Origin: a virus
Reading direction: 5' to 3' (one strand)
Length of the DNA stretch: 36,047 nt
Virus record (IMG/VR): IMGVR_UViG_3300022690_001581
Span: 1 to 36,047 of that record
A program made the position numbers and the translations under genes. How positions within the stretch are numbered: position 1 is the first letter of the stretch; each line of letters begins with the position of its first letter. Positions 1 to 6,735 of the stretch are shown here, one piece after another. The notes under the pieces are model-generated. The model saw only the letters and a program-made list of their open reading frames with translations, had not been told where the DNA came from and searched no databases.

Positions 1-2
1 AT

Positions 3-405
3 TTAAGGCAAGCTAACATATTAAGGCTTAAAGAGCAGATAGAAAATAAAGGTGCATTTGTTAAATGTGAAAATTGGACGCATCATGATTGGGCCATAGC
101 TTTAATGGGGGGAATTTGGCGAGCTATGTAATTTTCTTAAGAAAATAAAACGTGGTGATTTTCCTCAAAGCGCAGCAATTCAAAAAATAGAGGATGAATT
201 GGCTGATACACAAACCTACCTGGATTTATTAGCAAGTAGCTTAAATGTGAGTTTAGGGCAAGCAACTATCAATAAATTTAATGAGGTTAGTCGTAGAGTT
301 TCAAGTAAAATACTATTACAAGGCGAAGTAAAAAGAACATGTCCTTATGGTGGATGCGATAACCCCTATGGAGCAAAGCCACCATGCGCTTTGTGCTATG
401 AATAA
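3..405 (+). pseudogene. MazG-like NTP pyrophosphohydrolase, 5' partial, frame broken
   Basis: Two reading frames together spell a MazG-like nucleotide pyrophosphatase. The first runs from the window edge to WTHHDWAIALMG. The second continues directly with EFGELCNFLKKIKRGD and then EDELADTQTYLDLLA. The E-x-x-E and later E-x-x-D residues are the Mg-binding pattern of this family, which hydrolyses (d)NTPs to monophosphates; phages use such enzymes on nucleotide pools. The frames switch at a run of six G at 107-112, where five would keep the frame. As read, the upstream frame stops at 127-129. The C-terminus is odd: after the usual end it carries CPYGGC and CALC, a possible zinc-binding tail. An assembly error, a real mutation or a programmed shift are all possible. 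The family call is fairly sure; the functional state is not. Confidence 0.7.
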
Positions 406-650
406 TGATTATAGATATGACCCTAGAGGCAAATAAACTAGACCGGCATATATTCCCTACAGGGGCTGTAGATAAAATTACCTCATGCGAATACCACGCC
501 TTGCTAGACCGTGTAAAAAGATTCTGCATTGTACAAGTGATGAATGAAACAGGGGGGAATAAGTGTCGAGCAGCTAGGATACTTGGAATAAATAGAAATA
601 CCCTAGCACATGTAATCAAATCTCTAAAAATAAAGGTAAGGCAATGCTAA
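405..650 (+). CDS. Fis-type helix-turn-helix DNA-binding protein
   Basis: 81 residues. The C-terminal half (about residues 47-77) reads NETGGNKCRAARILGINRNT followed by a short basic helix. This matches the Fis/NtrC C-terminal helix-turn-helix, where GGN-x-x-x-AA-x-x-LGI-x-R-x-T-L is characteristic. The N-terminal half is not recognised but resembles a short dimerisation helix. It probably binds DNA and regulates phage or host transcription, or bends DNA. The start overlaps the preceding stop as TAATG; an in-frame ATG at 417 is an alternative. It overlaps the next gene by 7 bases, so they are probably co-transcribed. The domain call is strong; the target is unknown. Confidence 0.8.
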   Translation: MIIDMTLEANKLDRHIFPTGAVDKITSCEYHALLDRVKRFCIVQVMNETGGNKCRAARILGINRNTLAHVIKSLKIKVRQC

Positions 651-862
651 ACCCAACTAAATTACAAAAGCCAAAATTAGAGCATACCCATTATTCATAT
701 AAAGAAAAAGTTTACCGGGTAATTGACGTTGTACGGACCAAAGATTTTTCTACTCGTGAATGGTTATGGGCTGTGCTATACAAAAGTGAAGAGGACGAGC
801 TACCGCTTTGTGTGAGGAGTTGGTTAGAATTTAATAAAAGATTTTACCCAATACCATTTTAA
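644..862 (+). CDS. DUF1653-like small protein
   Basis: 72 residues. The segment HYSYKEKVYRVIDVVRTKDF, then a hydrophobic strand with a Y (AVLYKSEEDELPLCVRSW) and a terminal F-x-x-RF, follows the DUF1653 pattern (HYKG-x-Y-x-V followed by Y-x-x-LY and LWVRP-x-x-x-F). That family is a small SH3-like barrel of unknown role found in bacteria and phages. The ribosome binding site AAGGTAAGG lies in the end of the Fis-like gene, indicating coupled translation. The assignment rests on pattern only and is moderately sure. Confidence 0.6.
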   Translation: MLNPTKLQKPKLEHTHYSYKEKVYRVIDVVRTKDFSTREWLWAVLYKSEEDELPLCVRSWLEFNKRFYPIPF

Positions 863-884
863 ACCATTAACATTTAGGAGATAT

Positions 885-1112
885 ATGAAACCACAAAAGC
901 ACGCAAAAAGAATGATAGCCCACTTAGGTCCAGAAAAAACCTACATGATAGCCAAAGATCTATCTAGAAAGGTTTTCGGGGAATTGGGAAGCTTTCTACC
1001 TAACCGACAATGGCCCTACTGGGCAGAGGTTAAGGCGCACGCCAAAAAATTTATGATAACCTCTGGGGCTTGGCCTAAGTTTTATTCAGGGGAGTTAGCT
1101 AATGGAAATTAA
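885..1112 (+). CDS. Small basic phage protein of unknown function
   Basis: 75 residues, rich in Lys, His and aromatic residues (NRQWPYWAEVKAHAKKF), with no recognised domain. It has a clear ribosome binding site, TTAGGAG, 6 bases before the ATG, and it overlaps the following gene by 11 bases. This supports a real gene in a plus-strand accessory operon. No membrane segment or signal peptide is seen. Confidence 0.65.
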   Translation: MKPQKHAKRMIAHLGPEKTYMIAKDLSRKVFGELGSFLPNRQWPYWAEVKAHAKKFMITSGAWPKFYSGELANGN

Positions 1113-1347
1113 GCTGACTTTAGAGCCGAAAGAGTTAGGAAAAGAATTAGCTGCAGCGAGTGATGCAGATCAAGCAGAGTTTTTTAATTCTTTTGGGTAC
1201 TGGTTAATGCTAGGGACAAAGTCTTTTCAAAGGCGTGAAATGCAATTTGCTTACATCACTGATCTTTTGGATGCTTCTGGCCGTGACTGCTTCATAGAGT
1301 TTGGGGGGATGATAGAAGTAGTCAAAGAAGAAAGGGCTAAAAAATAA
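1102..1347 (+). CDS. Hypothetical phage protein
   Basis: 81 residues. It starts with a beta-like segment MEIKLTLEPKELGKELAAAS, followed by DADQAEFFNSFGYWL and an amphipathic helix. The D-x-x-Q-A-x-F-F-x-x-F stretch resembles small hypothetical proteins common in phage early regions, but no function is known to me. It overlaps the upstream gene by 11 bases and is the last gene before the convergent minus-strand lipoprotein gene, 6 bases away. Confidence 0.65.
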   Translation: MEIKLTLEPKELGKELAAASDADQAEFFNSFGYWLMLGTKSFQRREMQFAYITDLLDASGRDCFIEFGGMIEVVKEERAKK

Positions 1348-1353
1348 ATTGGT

Positions 1354-1839
1354 CTACTCAATAGAAACCCCTAGAAGCTCATCAAAATAATATTCGTTTA
1401 ACTCTGGATGTAGCTCAGCTTGGTACGCAGCCACTGAGCTATCTGGATACATTAAACTTTCTGGATATCTGTACCCTTCCCGTTGAATGAAAGTCCTACT
1501 ATGGTCTAGTCCTAATAAACAATGACCTAATTCATGGGCGATTAGAAATTTTTTTCTTAGTTGTCCTTTAGTCCTGTTTTTCCAACTAAATCGACCTATA
1601 GCTATATAGTTGCCTGTTATAAAATTACGGTGACATGTTCCACCTTTACCTGTGTCCTCATCATCTGACATGAATACAATGGGGATAGAATCATCATAAT
1701 TAAACCCTCTAATATTAAATTCGTGTTTTACTTCATTAATTGTTTTAATAAATTCTGGATCTGTCTTTTTAATACCGCATCCTATGCAATTTGAAATAAA
1801 TACCGTGCCTATTAAACCTAAAATAAGTATGTTTTTCAT
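1354..1839 (-). CDS. Putative secreted or lipoprotein zinc metalloprotease (metzincin-like)
   Basis: 161 residues. The N-terminus MKNILILGLIGTVFISNCIG is a signal sequence. A Cys at residue 18 or 21 could be lipidated, although neither lipobox is ideal. The catalytic-type motif is AHELGHCLLGLDHS near residues 102-115. It follows HExxH with a third His, but has one residue more than the classical HExxHxxGxxH. ESLMYPDSS near residue 128 resembles the Met-turn of matrixins. It is probably an envelope zinc protease of unknown substrate. A G-rich ribosome binding site (GGGGG) precedes the ATG, and a TATAAT lies at 1862-1867 on this strand with no good -35. A minus-strand gene among plus-strand genes suggests a separately expressed accessory gene. 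Catalytic activity is inferred. Confidence 0.75.
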   Translation of the reverse strand: MKNILILGLIGTVFISNCIGCGIKKTDPEFIKTINEVKHEFNIRGFNYDDSIPIVFMSDDEDTGKGGTCHRNFITGNYIAIGRFSWKNRTKGQLRKKFLIAHELGHCLLGLDHSRTFIQREGYRYPESLMYPDSSVAAYQAELHPELNEYYFDELLGVSIE

Positions 1840-2019
1840 AGTTTCCCCCTATTTAGTGTCTATTATATATCGGTGATTTGTAAAATAATTATACCCTTAA
1901 ATAGACTTAAGTCTTTATTATTGTAAAGATTATATGTAAATTGTACTGTTTTGATAAAACCCCTTGATTTAGTAAAGTACATCGATTACATTAGATAAAA
2001 CAACCAAGGGGATTAAAAC
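1840..2019. promoter_or_regulatory. Divergent intergenic regulatory region
   Basis: This AT-rich gap separates a minus-strand gene from a plus-strand gene, so it should hold promoters for both. On the minus strand there is TATAAT (1862-1867). On the plus strand TTGATA (1951-1956) and TAAAGT (1973-1978) are 16 bases apart, a weak promoter candidate. A perfect 12-base palindrome AGACTTAAGTCT lies at 1903-1914 and could be an operator. CCCCTTG (1960-1966) is complementary to CAAGGGG (2005-2011), which contains the ribosome binding site of the next gene. None of this is tested. Confidence 0.35.
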
Positions 2020-2277
2020 ATGTACAAATCATTGCAGCACAGACTACTTGCAAACTTACTTAAGTCTATTGATGAGACTAGTGAAATATTAAATGAGTTG
2101 CGAGAAATTGAGCGCAAGGCTGTGGTCGAGGGTGATGATGCTGCTTACACGTTCGGTGCAGACTTTGAGTCTATCGATCATGAAATATTACTCGGTATTA
2201 CTGCACGCATGGCCAAATCTCACCAACATGTATGTAATGGCTGTACAGGTCTTGAAAAGATCATAAAGCTTGATTAA
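2020..2277 (+). CDS. Hypothetical protein
   Basis: 85 residues. The N-terminal half is helical and acidic; the C-terminal part has CNGC (near residues 72-75), a single Cys pair. No family is recognised. A good ribosome binding site AAGGGG lies 8 bases before the ATG. The stop codon TAA is the first part of a conserved hairpin that separates this gene from the next. It is probably the first gene of a small plus-strand operon ending with the XRE-type repressor. Confidence 0.65.
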   Translation: MYKSLQHRLLANLLKSIDETSEILNELREIERKAVVEGDDAAYTFGADFESIDHEILLGITARMAKSHQHVCNGCTGLEKIIKLD

Positions 2278-2323
2278 GCCCTTGAGGCGAGTGCACTGCC
2301 GTGCGCTTGCTTGAACGACTTAA
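2274..2323 (+). repeat. Intergenic RNA hairpin, copy 1 of 2
   Basis: A 23-position stem (2274-2296 with 2301-2323) closes a 4-base loop (2297-2300, TGCC). Three positions do not pair (2279/2318, 2281/2316, 2284/2313) and three are G-U. Copy 2 at 2604-2653 is identical at 45 of 50 bases. Four of the five differences fall on loop or weak positions or are a paired swap: G2291-C2306 here is C-G in copy 2. The stem begins at the stop codon of the upstream gene and ends just before the AGGTGAG ribosome binding site of the downstream gene. It may be an RNA processing or stability signal; that is inference. Confidence 0.85.
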
Positions 2324-2337
2324 ACTAATGAGGTGAG

Positions 2338-2607
2338 ATGATGGCAAGGGTAACAGCTAAAAATGCAATGTTTGAAATTGGTGAAGACTATTATCAAATG
2401 ATGCGCGATGGAGTTCAGATCGGCGAGTATTTACATAGTGAAGGTTATAATCAATGTGATATTTGCAATATGTGGGACGGACAAGACCAATTTGCAACTA
2501 GCGGCGGCATCGAAGGTGAAGCGACGGTCTGTGAGCATTGTATCGAACATAGTAACCATAAAGACGTGATCGAAGCACGCGACGTTTTAAAACGTAACAA
2601 TTATTAA
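2338..2607 (+). CDS. Small Cys-pair (zinc-finger-like) protein
   Basis: 89 residues with CDIC (near residue 41) and CEHC (near residue 65), about 24 residues apart, a spacing compatible with a four-Cys zinc site. Between them lies MWDGQDQFATSGGIEGEATV, a likely beta hairpin. Function is unknown; such proteins often bind nucleic acid or other proteins. The start is ATGATG, so translation may begin at 2338 or 2341, with GAGGTGAG directly upstream. It lies between the two copies of the hairpin, and its stop codon is part of the second. Confidence 0.7.
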   Translation: MMARVTAKNAMFEIGEDYYQMMRDGVQIGEYLHSEGYNQCDICNMWDGQDQFATSGGIEGEATVCEHCIEHSNHKDVIEARDVLKRNNY

Positions 2608-2653
2608 GTCCTTGAGGCGACTGCACTGTCGTGCGGTTGCTTGAATGACTTAA
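2604..2653 (+). repeat. Intergenic RNA hairpin, copy 2 of 2
   Basis: The stem (2604-2626 with 2631-2653) closes the loop TGTC. Only 2611/2646 and 2614/2643 do not pair. The outer ends TTAAGTC and GACTTAA are perfectly complementary. Relative to copy 1, C2621-G2636 replaces G-C, a compensatory change, and T2609-A2648 restores a pair. As in copy 1, the hairpin starts at the upstream stop codon and is followed by GAGGT and an ATGATG start. There is no T-run after it, so it is not a standard terminator. Confidence 0.85.
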
Positions 2654-2663
2654 CTAGTGAGGT

Positions 2664-2810
2664 ATGATGACACAAAGACAACGCAGACAATTAACTGATA
2701 AATATCAACCAGACGCAGCCTTTAATGTTAGCCATTTTCTATTTATGATAATTGAAAGCGAGGGGATTATATTGTTAAACACGCAGAAGTACAGGGCTGT
2801 TCAAGAATAG
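2664..2810 (+). CDS. Small hypothetical protein (48 aa)
   Basis: A short open frame beginning MMTQRQRRQLTDKY with a basic N-terminus, then an amphipathic stretch NVSHFLFMIIESEGIILLN. It begins with ATGATG after GAGGT, exactly as the gene after hairpin copy 1 does, which is the main support for its reality. No family is recognised. Confidence 0.5.
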   Translation: MMTQRQRRQLTDKYQPDAAFNVSHFLFMIIESEGIILLNTQKYRAVQE

Positions 2811-2818
2811 TAACTAAT

Positions 2819-2911
2819 ATGACTTACCCTGAATCATCTTATGAAACAATATCAGGTGCTTGTTATGGTATCTGTTGTTTTGTGGATAGCATAGCGGCAA
2901 AAGGAAGGTAG
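2819..2911 (+). CDS. Possible very short ORF (30 aa)
   Basis: A 30-residue open frame, MTYPESSYETISGACYGICC, then FVDSIAAKGR. It fills the gap between two better-supported small genes and has the same direction. No ribosome binding site is visible before its ATG, so it may be chance. It carries three Cys. Confidence 0.25.
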   Translation: MTYPESSYETISGACYGICCFVDSIAAKGR

Positions 2912-2914
2912 TAG

Positions 2915-3088
2915 ATGAATTTAAAAATATGCTGCAATTGTGACAAAATGCTAACGACTAAAAGTGTGATTCGATTAGGCATCCAAAAATCGCGTGCCTC
3001 AAAGACAATGCTTTTACTTGTTAATTGTATTTGCGGTGGAACTAACGTTGTAGCAAAACGTCAAAATTTAACAAAAGGAATAAAATGA
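2915..3088 (+). CDS. Small zinc-ribbon-like protein
   Basis: 57 residues beginning MNLKICCNCDKML, with a second Cys knuckle NCICGGTNVV about 30 residues later. This is the layout of a zinc ribbon, similar in shape to Com-type translational regulators of Mu-like phages, though no direct relation is shown. AAGGAAGG lies 5 to 12 bases before the ATG. The stop overlaps the start of the XRE-type gene as ATGA, so the two are translationally coupled. Function is unknown. Confidence 0.6.
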   Translation: MNLKICCNCDKMLTTKSVIRLGIQKSRASKTMLLLVNCICGGTNVVAKRQNLTKGIK

Positions 3089-3336
3089 ATCAATTAGGAA
3101 AGTACTTAACTAAAATACGAAAATCTGCAGGACTTACTCAGAGGAAAATATCAGATGATGCCGAGTACACTACGCCTCAATATGTTTCAAATGTAGAGCG
3201 AGATCTTATCATGCCATCTGCTGATTACGTGGCAAGGCTTGCTAGAATGACTGGGCAAGACTACACATCAATTGTAAACAAAATGTTTGCGATTAAAAAA
3301 GAAGAGTTTTTGGCTGAAATTAAAAGGTGTAAATAA
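3085..3336 (+). CDS. XRE-family (Cro/CI-type) transcriptional regulator
   Basis: 83 residues with a helix-turn-helix typical of the XRE family: LGKYLTKIRKSAGLTQRKIS, then a recognition helix region TTPQYVSNVERD and MPSADYVARLARMTG. It lacks the C-terminal cleavage domain of CI repressors, so it is Cro-like in size. It probably binds operators in this phage; which ones cannot be told. It is the last gene of its operon, followed by a strong terminator at 3460-3486. The domain call is strong. Confidence 0.88.
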   Translation: MNQLGKYLTKIRKSAGLTQRKISDDAEYTTPQYVSNVERDLIMPSADYVARLARMTGQDYTSIVNKMFAIKKEEFLAEIKRCK

Positions 3337-3459
3337 AATATTCTGATGATAGCTTCCAGCCTAGTCTATATGATTTGATATTATTTTTAAGGGTTTGGAG
3401 GAAATTTATGGGTTATTACTAAAGGACCTAATACTTTTAAGTAGTATTCTGATATTCAT

Positions 3460-3486
3460 AAAGGTCTCATATAGAGGCCTTTTTTA
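3460..3486 (+). terminator. Rho-independent terminator
   Basis: AAAGGTCTC pairs with GAGGCCTTT (one G-U) around a 5-base loop, followed by TTTTTA. It sits between the XRE-type gene and the convergent HNH gene, and can stop plus-strand transcription. On the minus strand only three T follow the stem, so it is weaker in that direction. Confidence 0.75.
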
Positions 3487-3831
3487 TTATCTTCTAGGCC
3501 CCTTGCCCCATCGCATATTCAAAGCAAAAGCAATGTTACGTAAATTATTTTCCTTTGTAGTAGTATTTTCTAGATTATCTCTTTGATTATTTAATCCATC
3601 CGAATCGCTATGCTCACAAATTAAATGATGAGGAGTATCCATAATTTGTCTATGCATTCTTATATTTTTCTTATATAGAATACCCTCAGATTTTTTACCC
3701 GTCCTGACAGTATAAGGTTTGTCACCATTGGCAGAGCCTATAGATACCCGCCATTTATACTGTATCAACCAATGAAAGTCCTCATCATCCACTTGTGCGT
3801 AGTAGCCTTTAGTTAGTTCAATGAGTTTCAT
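3487..3831 (-). CDS. HNH homing-endonuclease-like protein
   Basis: 114 residues. The N-terminus MKLIELTKGYYAQVDDEDFH with a Trp-rich continuation is the usual opening of phage HNH_3 proteins. The nuclease part carries an MHRQIM segment, then ICEHSDSDGLNNQRDNLENT and a final ENN, with the conserved His, Asp and Asn residues of the HNH beta-beta-alpha metal site. Such genes are often mobile and cut near their own site. It overlaps the upstream small gene by 4 bases and is the last gene of the primase transcript. It may be free-standing and selfish; a packaging role is less likely because it is far from the terminase. Confidence 0.8.
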   Translation of the reverse strand: MKLIELTKGYYAQVDDEDFHWLIQYKWRVSIGSANGDKPYTVRTGKKSEGILYKKNIRMHRQIMDTPHHLICEHSDSDGLNNQRDNLENTTTKENNLRNIAFALNMRWGKGPRR

Positions 3832-4067
3832 ACTACTTCCCAGTTTTTAAGGTCCTCTCTAAAATTAGCTTTTACCATACGTTCAATTTCTTCTTTAACA
3901 TATATATGTGAATTATAGTATTTTATACCCTTAAAATTTTTGCCTTCATCTATCCACTTAATTGGATATTCATCGCCAAGTTTTGGCGGCCTACCTGATT
4001 TATCTAAATCATATCTTTGTATTTTGTATAGGTCATAACCTTTTAATTTTACTATTCTATATTCCAT
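3828..4067 (-). CDS. Hypothetical protein in the primase operon
   Basis: 79 residues, basic, beginning MEYRIVKLKGYDLYKIQRYD. No family is recognised. It starts one base after the primase stop codon and overlaps the HNH gene by 4 bases, so it is translated from the same message. It could be part of the HNH mobile unit or a primase accessory; the sequence does not decide. Confidence 0.6.
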   Translation of the reverse strand: MEYRIVKLKGYDLYKIQRYDLDKSGRPPKLGDEYPIKWIDEGKNFKGIKYYNSHIYVKEEIERMVKANFREDLKNWEVV

Positions 4068-4068
4068 G

Positions 4069-6543
4069 TCAGTACCTCAAGTTACTTGTGAAACCTTTAA
4101 ATACCTTTACACCATTATCTACTTTAGATTCATACCCTTTAGCCTCCAGCTTTCTATAAAATTGGGCTCTATTAAGCTTAAAATTTTTACCGCGTGCATC
4201 CTCTACCCATTGTTTAAAATGCTCAAAAAGCTCAGTAGCTTTTAACGAAGAATTTTCACAAAAGCTTACTAGAGCTTCATTGTCTTTTATATCTTTGATG
4301 AAACTTTCAAATAAATCATTTTCATTCTGCCAATCATTCAACATTTTTTTTCCACTATCTGGATTTGAAAAAATCCCTTTATATTTTTTGGCTAAATCAA
4401 ACAGTCCTTTGATTGCAAAATTTAAAACGCCTTGTGGGTTTTTATTAAAAATGTAATTGGCGTAATCTCTTCTGTACTCCCCTTTTACAACGACATTAAA
4501 TTTTATAATTGAGATACGCCTACTATGAGCCCCTGAACTTTCTAGAGTCTTTGGCAAGTCATTGCCACCAAACACATGTACAGGGGGCAAAGGGGCTAGT
4601 ATATCATCTTTATATTTCACTTTTATTCTTACAGGTTGACGGTCCTCAATTTGTTTTATGATATCATCATTGATAGCTGCCCGTATTTTAATGTCCATAA
4701 CAATATTAACAAGTTTGCCCACCATTGACGCCATATTGTATTCATCAAATTCAGTAGGTTGTACTCGTGATATATTTTGTTCAGATAAAAGATTGGTTAG
4801 AATTATTCCTACTGTGGACTTTCCTGTTTTAGGTTTTCCCTGCATAAAAAATATGTGAGGGAAAGCAGGCATGATACATGCGCCAAACATTTGAGCAAGC
4901 GCTAATATTTTTTCATCTTGGTCATCATCTTCAGCAAAAAGATTTTTTAGCATTTCTTCAAAGGCTACATTTTTATTTTCATAATCGTAATCATCACCAT
5001 AAGACTTGCAAAAATCTAGCTCTATACGATTAGTTATATAATCGCTTTTTGAATGGCACCTAAATTCAAATATAAAGCTGCCGTCATTTTCAGGTATTAG
5101 ATGCAAGGTGCCGTTTTTAAAATTTGCACAGTAAGGGTTAGAAGAAAAAAGGTCTATATTTTCGGGGGGCTCTGGTACCCAATTCATAAAACGTTTTAAT
5201 GTTTGGTCTATCTTATTAGTAGTGGCACGTTTGTTATATGATAAATCAATACGTTGCTTAAGCCTTGAAATTTGTGAAGTCTTGCAATGATTCCATTTTG
5301 CATTCTGGTAAAAAAATAATTCGTTGCCCTGCTTAATTATTTTTCCATCTGTGTTGTAAATATCCAGCTCTTTATTATATGTGCAAGCAAACACCTTAGT
5401 TAAAAGGCTATCAACTACATCCATTTCTTTTGGCTGCTTAGCCTTTTCATTTTCAGCCATCATTTTCTTAGGTGCATCAACTACGTTGGGTCTTTTTTCA
5501 GGCTTTAATTTTTCATACAATGGACAACGTCCAGAGCATAAATCAGATTTTAGAGGGTCTTGGCATCCATGGTTGTAGTATTTCTTGCCACTATAAACGT
5601 CGTTAATTATCCCCTGTATTTCTATCTGACCTTTTCCAGCTATAGCATTTTTATTAATCCATGAGGCTAAAGTAAGCTCTGCATCTGACTTATGCTTGCC
5701 TGTTTTAAAAAGGTCATTAACGATAATAACAGCAGTCGAGTTTCTTTGTCCTACCGGGCATCGCTCATTAAGCATTTTTTGGACGCATATCTTGCCGTCG
5801 AATATTTCAAATGGAGTAGGTTTATCACGAGTACCTGCATCTTGTACGTCAACCTCTGAGACTTGGCTTGTGGCTATCTCGTTCACTAACAAATCGTGAG
5901 GCTCAACCTCAGAGGTTTCTAGGATGCTTCCTTGAGGATGATGAGCCATAGCTTTTATGTCCTCAATGTAAAGCTTATGGTCTGTCAGCACTTTATAAAG
6001 ACTTGTTTTTGGATGCCTGGAATTTGGAACCCTAAATTTTCTATTGGCGTTATAGATAGAAGTATCAAGCGTAGGAAAATCTTTTTTAAGTCTATGAGCA
6101 AGCGAGCGTAGAATCTTTGTTAGTTTGCCATCTGCAGGTAGTCCGAAATATCCAAATGGCACATAGATATGAAAACCCTTAGAGCCTGAAAACCATAATT
6201 GATAATGCTTAAAGTCGAAGTAATCTAAAAACTTTCGGACATCATCTAGAGATTTTTGTAAATCATCTTCAGAATCAAAGTCGAACGGCACTAGCCCCTG
6301 ATGAGGATAGACGGGCCCTACATACTGTTCAAAAGTAGGTATCCCCCCAGACTCTTTAAGTATGTTATTGCCTTCAGCGTCCTTACCAACTACATGCTTT
6401 AACAAGTCTCTTTTACAGTCGAAAACACAGTAATATGCCTCATGGTGACAAGGCTTTTTGATGGTCTCTGCTATGGCTACAGCAGTGTCAAGACCTTCTG
6501 AATTCTTTGCGAATTTTGATGACACAAGAAAATTATAAAACAA
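4069..6543 (-). CDS. Primase-helicase: AEP-type primase fused to SF3 (D5/P4-like) helicase
   Basis: 824 residues. Residues about 35-200 look like an archaeo-eukaryotic primase: FDFDSEDD (87-94) supplies two metal-binding Asp, WFSGSKGFHIYVPF (117-130) the S-x-G-x-H motif, and RKFRVPNSRHPKT the later basic motif. A Cys cluster, GCQDPLKSDLCSGRC (326-340), resembles the PriCT-type linker. The C-terminal half has an SF3 ATPase with Walker A GKPKTGKST (569-577), a Walker B region near 612-620, and GGNDLPK with SRR (659-676) as sensor and arginine residues. It would synthesise primers and unwind the origin. The start is a TTG preceded by GAGGGG; no ATG fits near it. It is divergent from the replication operon, an unusual orientation. 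Confidence 0.88.
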   Translation of the reverse strand: MFYNFLVSSKFAKNSEGLDTAVAIAETIKKPCHHEAYYCVFDCKRDLLKHVVGKDAEGNNILKESGGIPTFEQYVGPVYPHQGLVPFDFDSEDDLQKSLDDVRKFLDYFDFKHYQLWFSGSKGFHIYVPFGYFGLPADGKLTKILRSLAHRLKKDFPTLDTSIYNANRKFRVPNSRHPKTSLYKVLTDHKLYIEDIKAMAHHPQGSILETSEVEPHDLLVNEIATSQVSEVDVQDAGTRDKPTPFEIFDGKICVQKMLNERCPVGQRNSTAVIIVNDLFKTGKHKSDAELTLASWINKNAIAGKGQIEIQGIINDVYSGKKYYNHGCQDPLKSDLCSGRCPLYEKLKPEKRPNVVDAPKKMMAENEKAKQPKEMDVVDSLLTKVFACTYNKELDIYNTDGKIIKQGNELFFYQNAKWNHCKTSQISRLKQRIDLSYNKRATTNKIDQTLKRFMNWVPEPPENIDLFSSNPYCANFKNGTLHLIPENDGSFIFEFRCHSKSDYITNRIELDFCKSYGDDYDYENKNVAFEEMLKNLFAEDDDQDEKILALAQMFGACIMPAFPHIFFMQGKPKTGKSTVGIILTNLLSEQNISRVQPTEFDEYNMASMVGKLVNIVMDIKIRAAINDDIIKQIEDRQPVRIKVKYKDDILAPLPPVHVFGGNDLPKTLESSGAHSRRISIIKFNVVVKGEYRRDYANYIFNKNPQGVLNFAIKGLFDLAKKYKGIFSNPDSGKKMLNDWQNENDLFESFIKDIKDNEALVSFCENSSLKATELFEHFKQWVEDARGKNFKLNRAQFYRKLEAKGYESKVDNGVKVFKGFTSNLRY
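6070..6118 (-). repeat. Inverted repeat with 7074-7122 (primase copy)
   Basis: A 49-base segment inside the primase gene, coding for the KILRSLAHRLKKDFP region. It is repeated in inverted orientation on the genome (same sense relative to coding) at the start of the plus-strand gene beginning at 7057, with 47 of 49 bases identical. The adjoining 21 bases at 6112-6132 also match 7123-7143 with three differences. Confidence 0.9.
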
Positions 6544-6626
6544 CCTCAGCCCCTCAATTTTTAATGACTTATCCCCAAGCGCTAATTAATGTGTGCTCGA
6601 CTACATCCCTAGTCAACCTCAATTTT

Positions 6627-6667
6627 ATACCGCCCTACGAAATTATTTTTGCAGGGCGGTATTTTTT
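6627..6667 (+). terminator. Rho-independent terminator upstream of the replication operon
   Basis: ATACCGCCCT (6627-6636) pairs perfectly with AGGGCGGTAT (6653-6662) around a 16-base loop, followed by a run of six T. It acts on the plus strand, yet lies between two divergent genes where no plus-strand gene precedes it. It may insulate the promoter at 6681-6709 from read-through, or stop antisense transcription. Confidence 0.7.
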
Positions 6668-6680
6668 CAGTAAATTTAAG

Positions 6681-6709
6681 TTGCCCAAGGTGTCCAGTGT
6701 ATGTCTAAT
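6681..6709 (+). promoter_or_regulatory. Candidate sigma-70-type promoter for the replication operon
   Basis: TTGCCC (6681-6686) and TCTAAT (6704-6709) are separated by 17 bases. They match the consensus at four and five of six positions. It lies just before the first gene of the plus-strand replication operon and after a terminator. Confidence 0.5.
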
Positions 6710-6735
6710 GGCCGGACTTTAAAAAGGGGTAGTCA

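Noticed and set aside
2274-2653. Integron attC-like recombination sites after each small gene
   Set aside because: The hairpins lie 3' of genes as attC sites do, but the ends lack the conserved AAC/GTT core triplets, and no integron integrase is seen.
3395-3586. Plus-strand 63-residue hydrophobic open frame
   Set aside because: It needs a TTG start, runs through the terminator hairpin and lies opposite the well-supported HNH gene.
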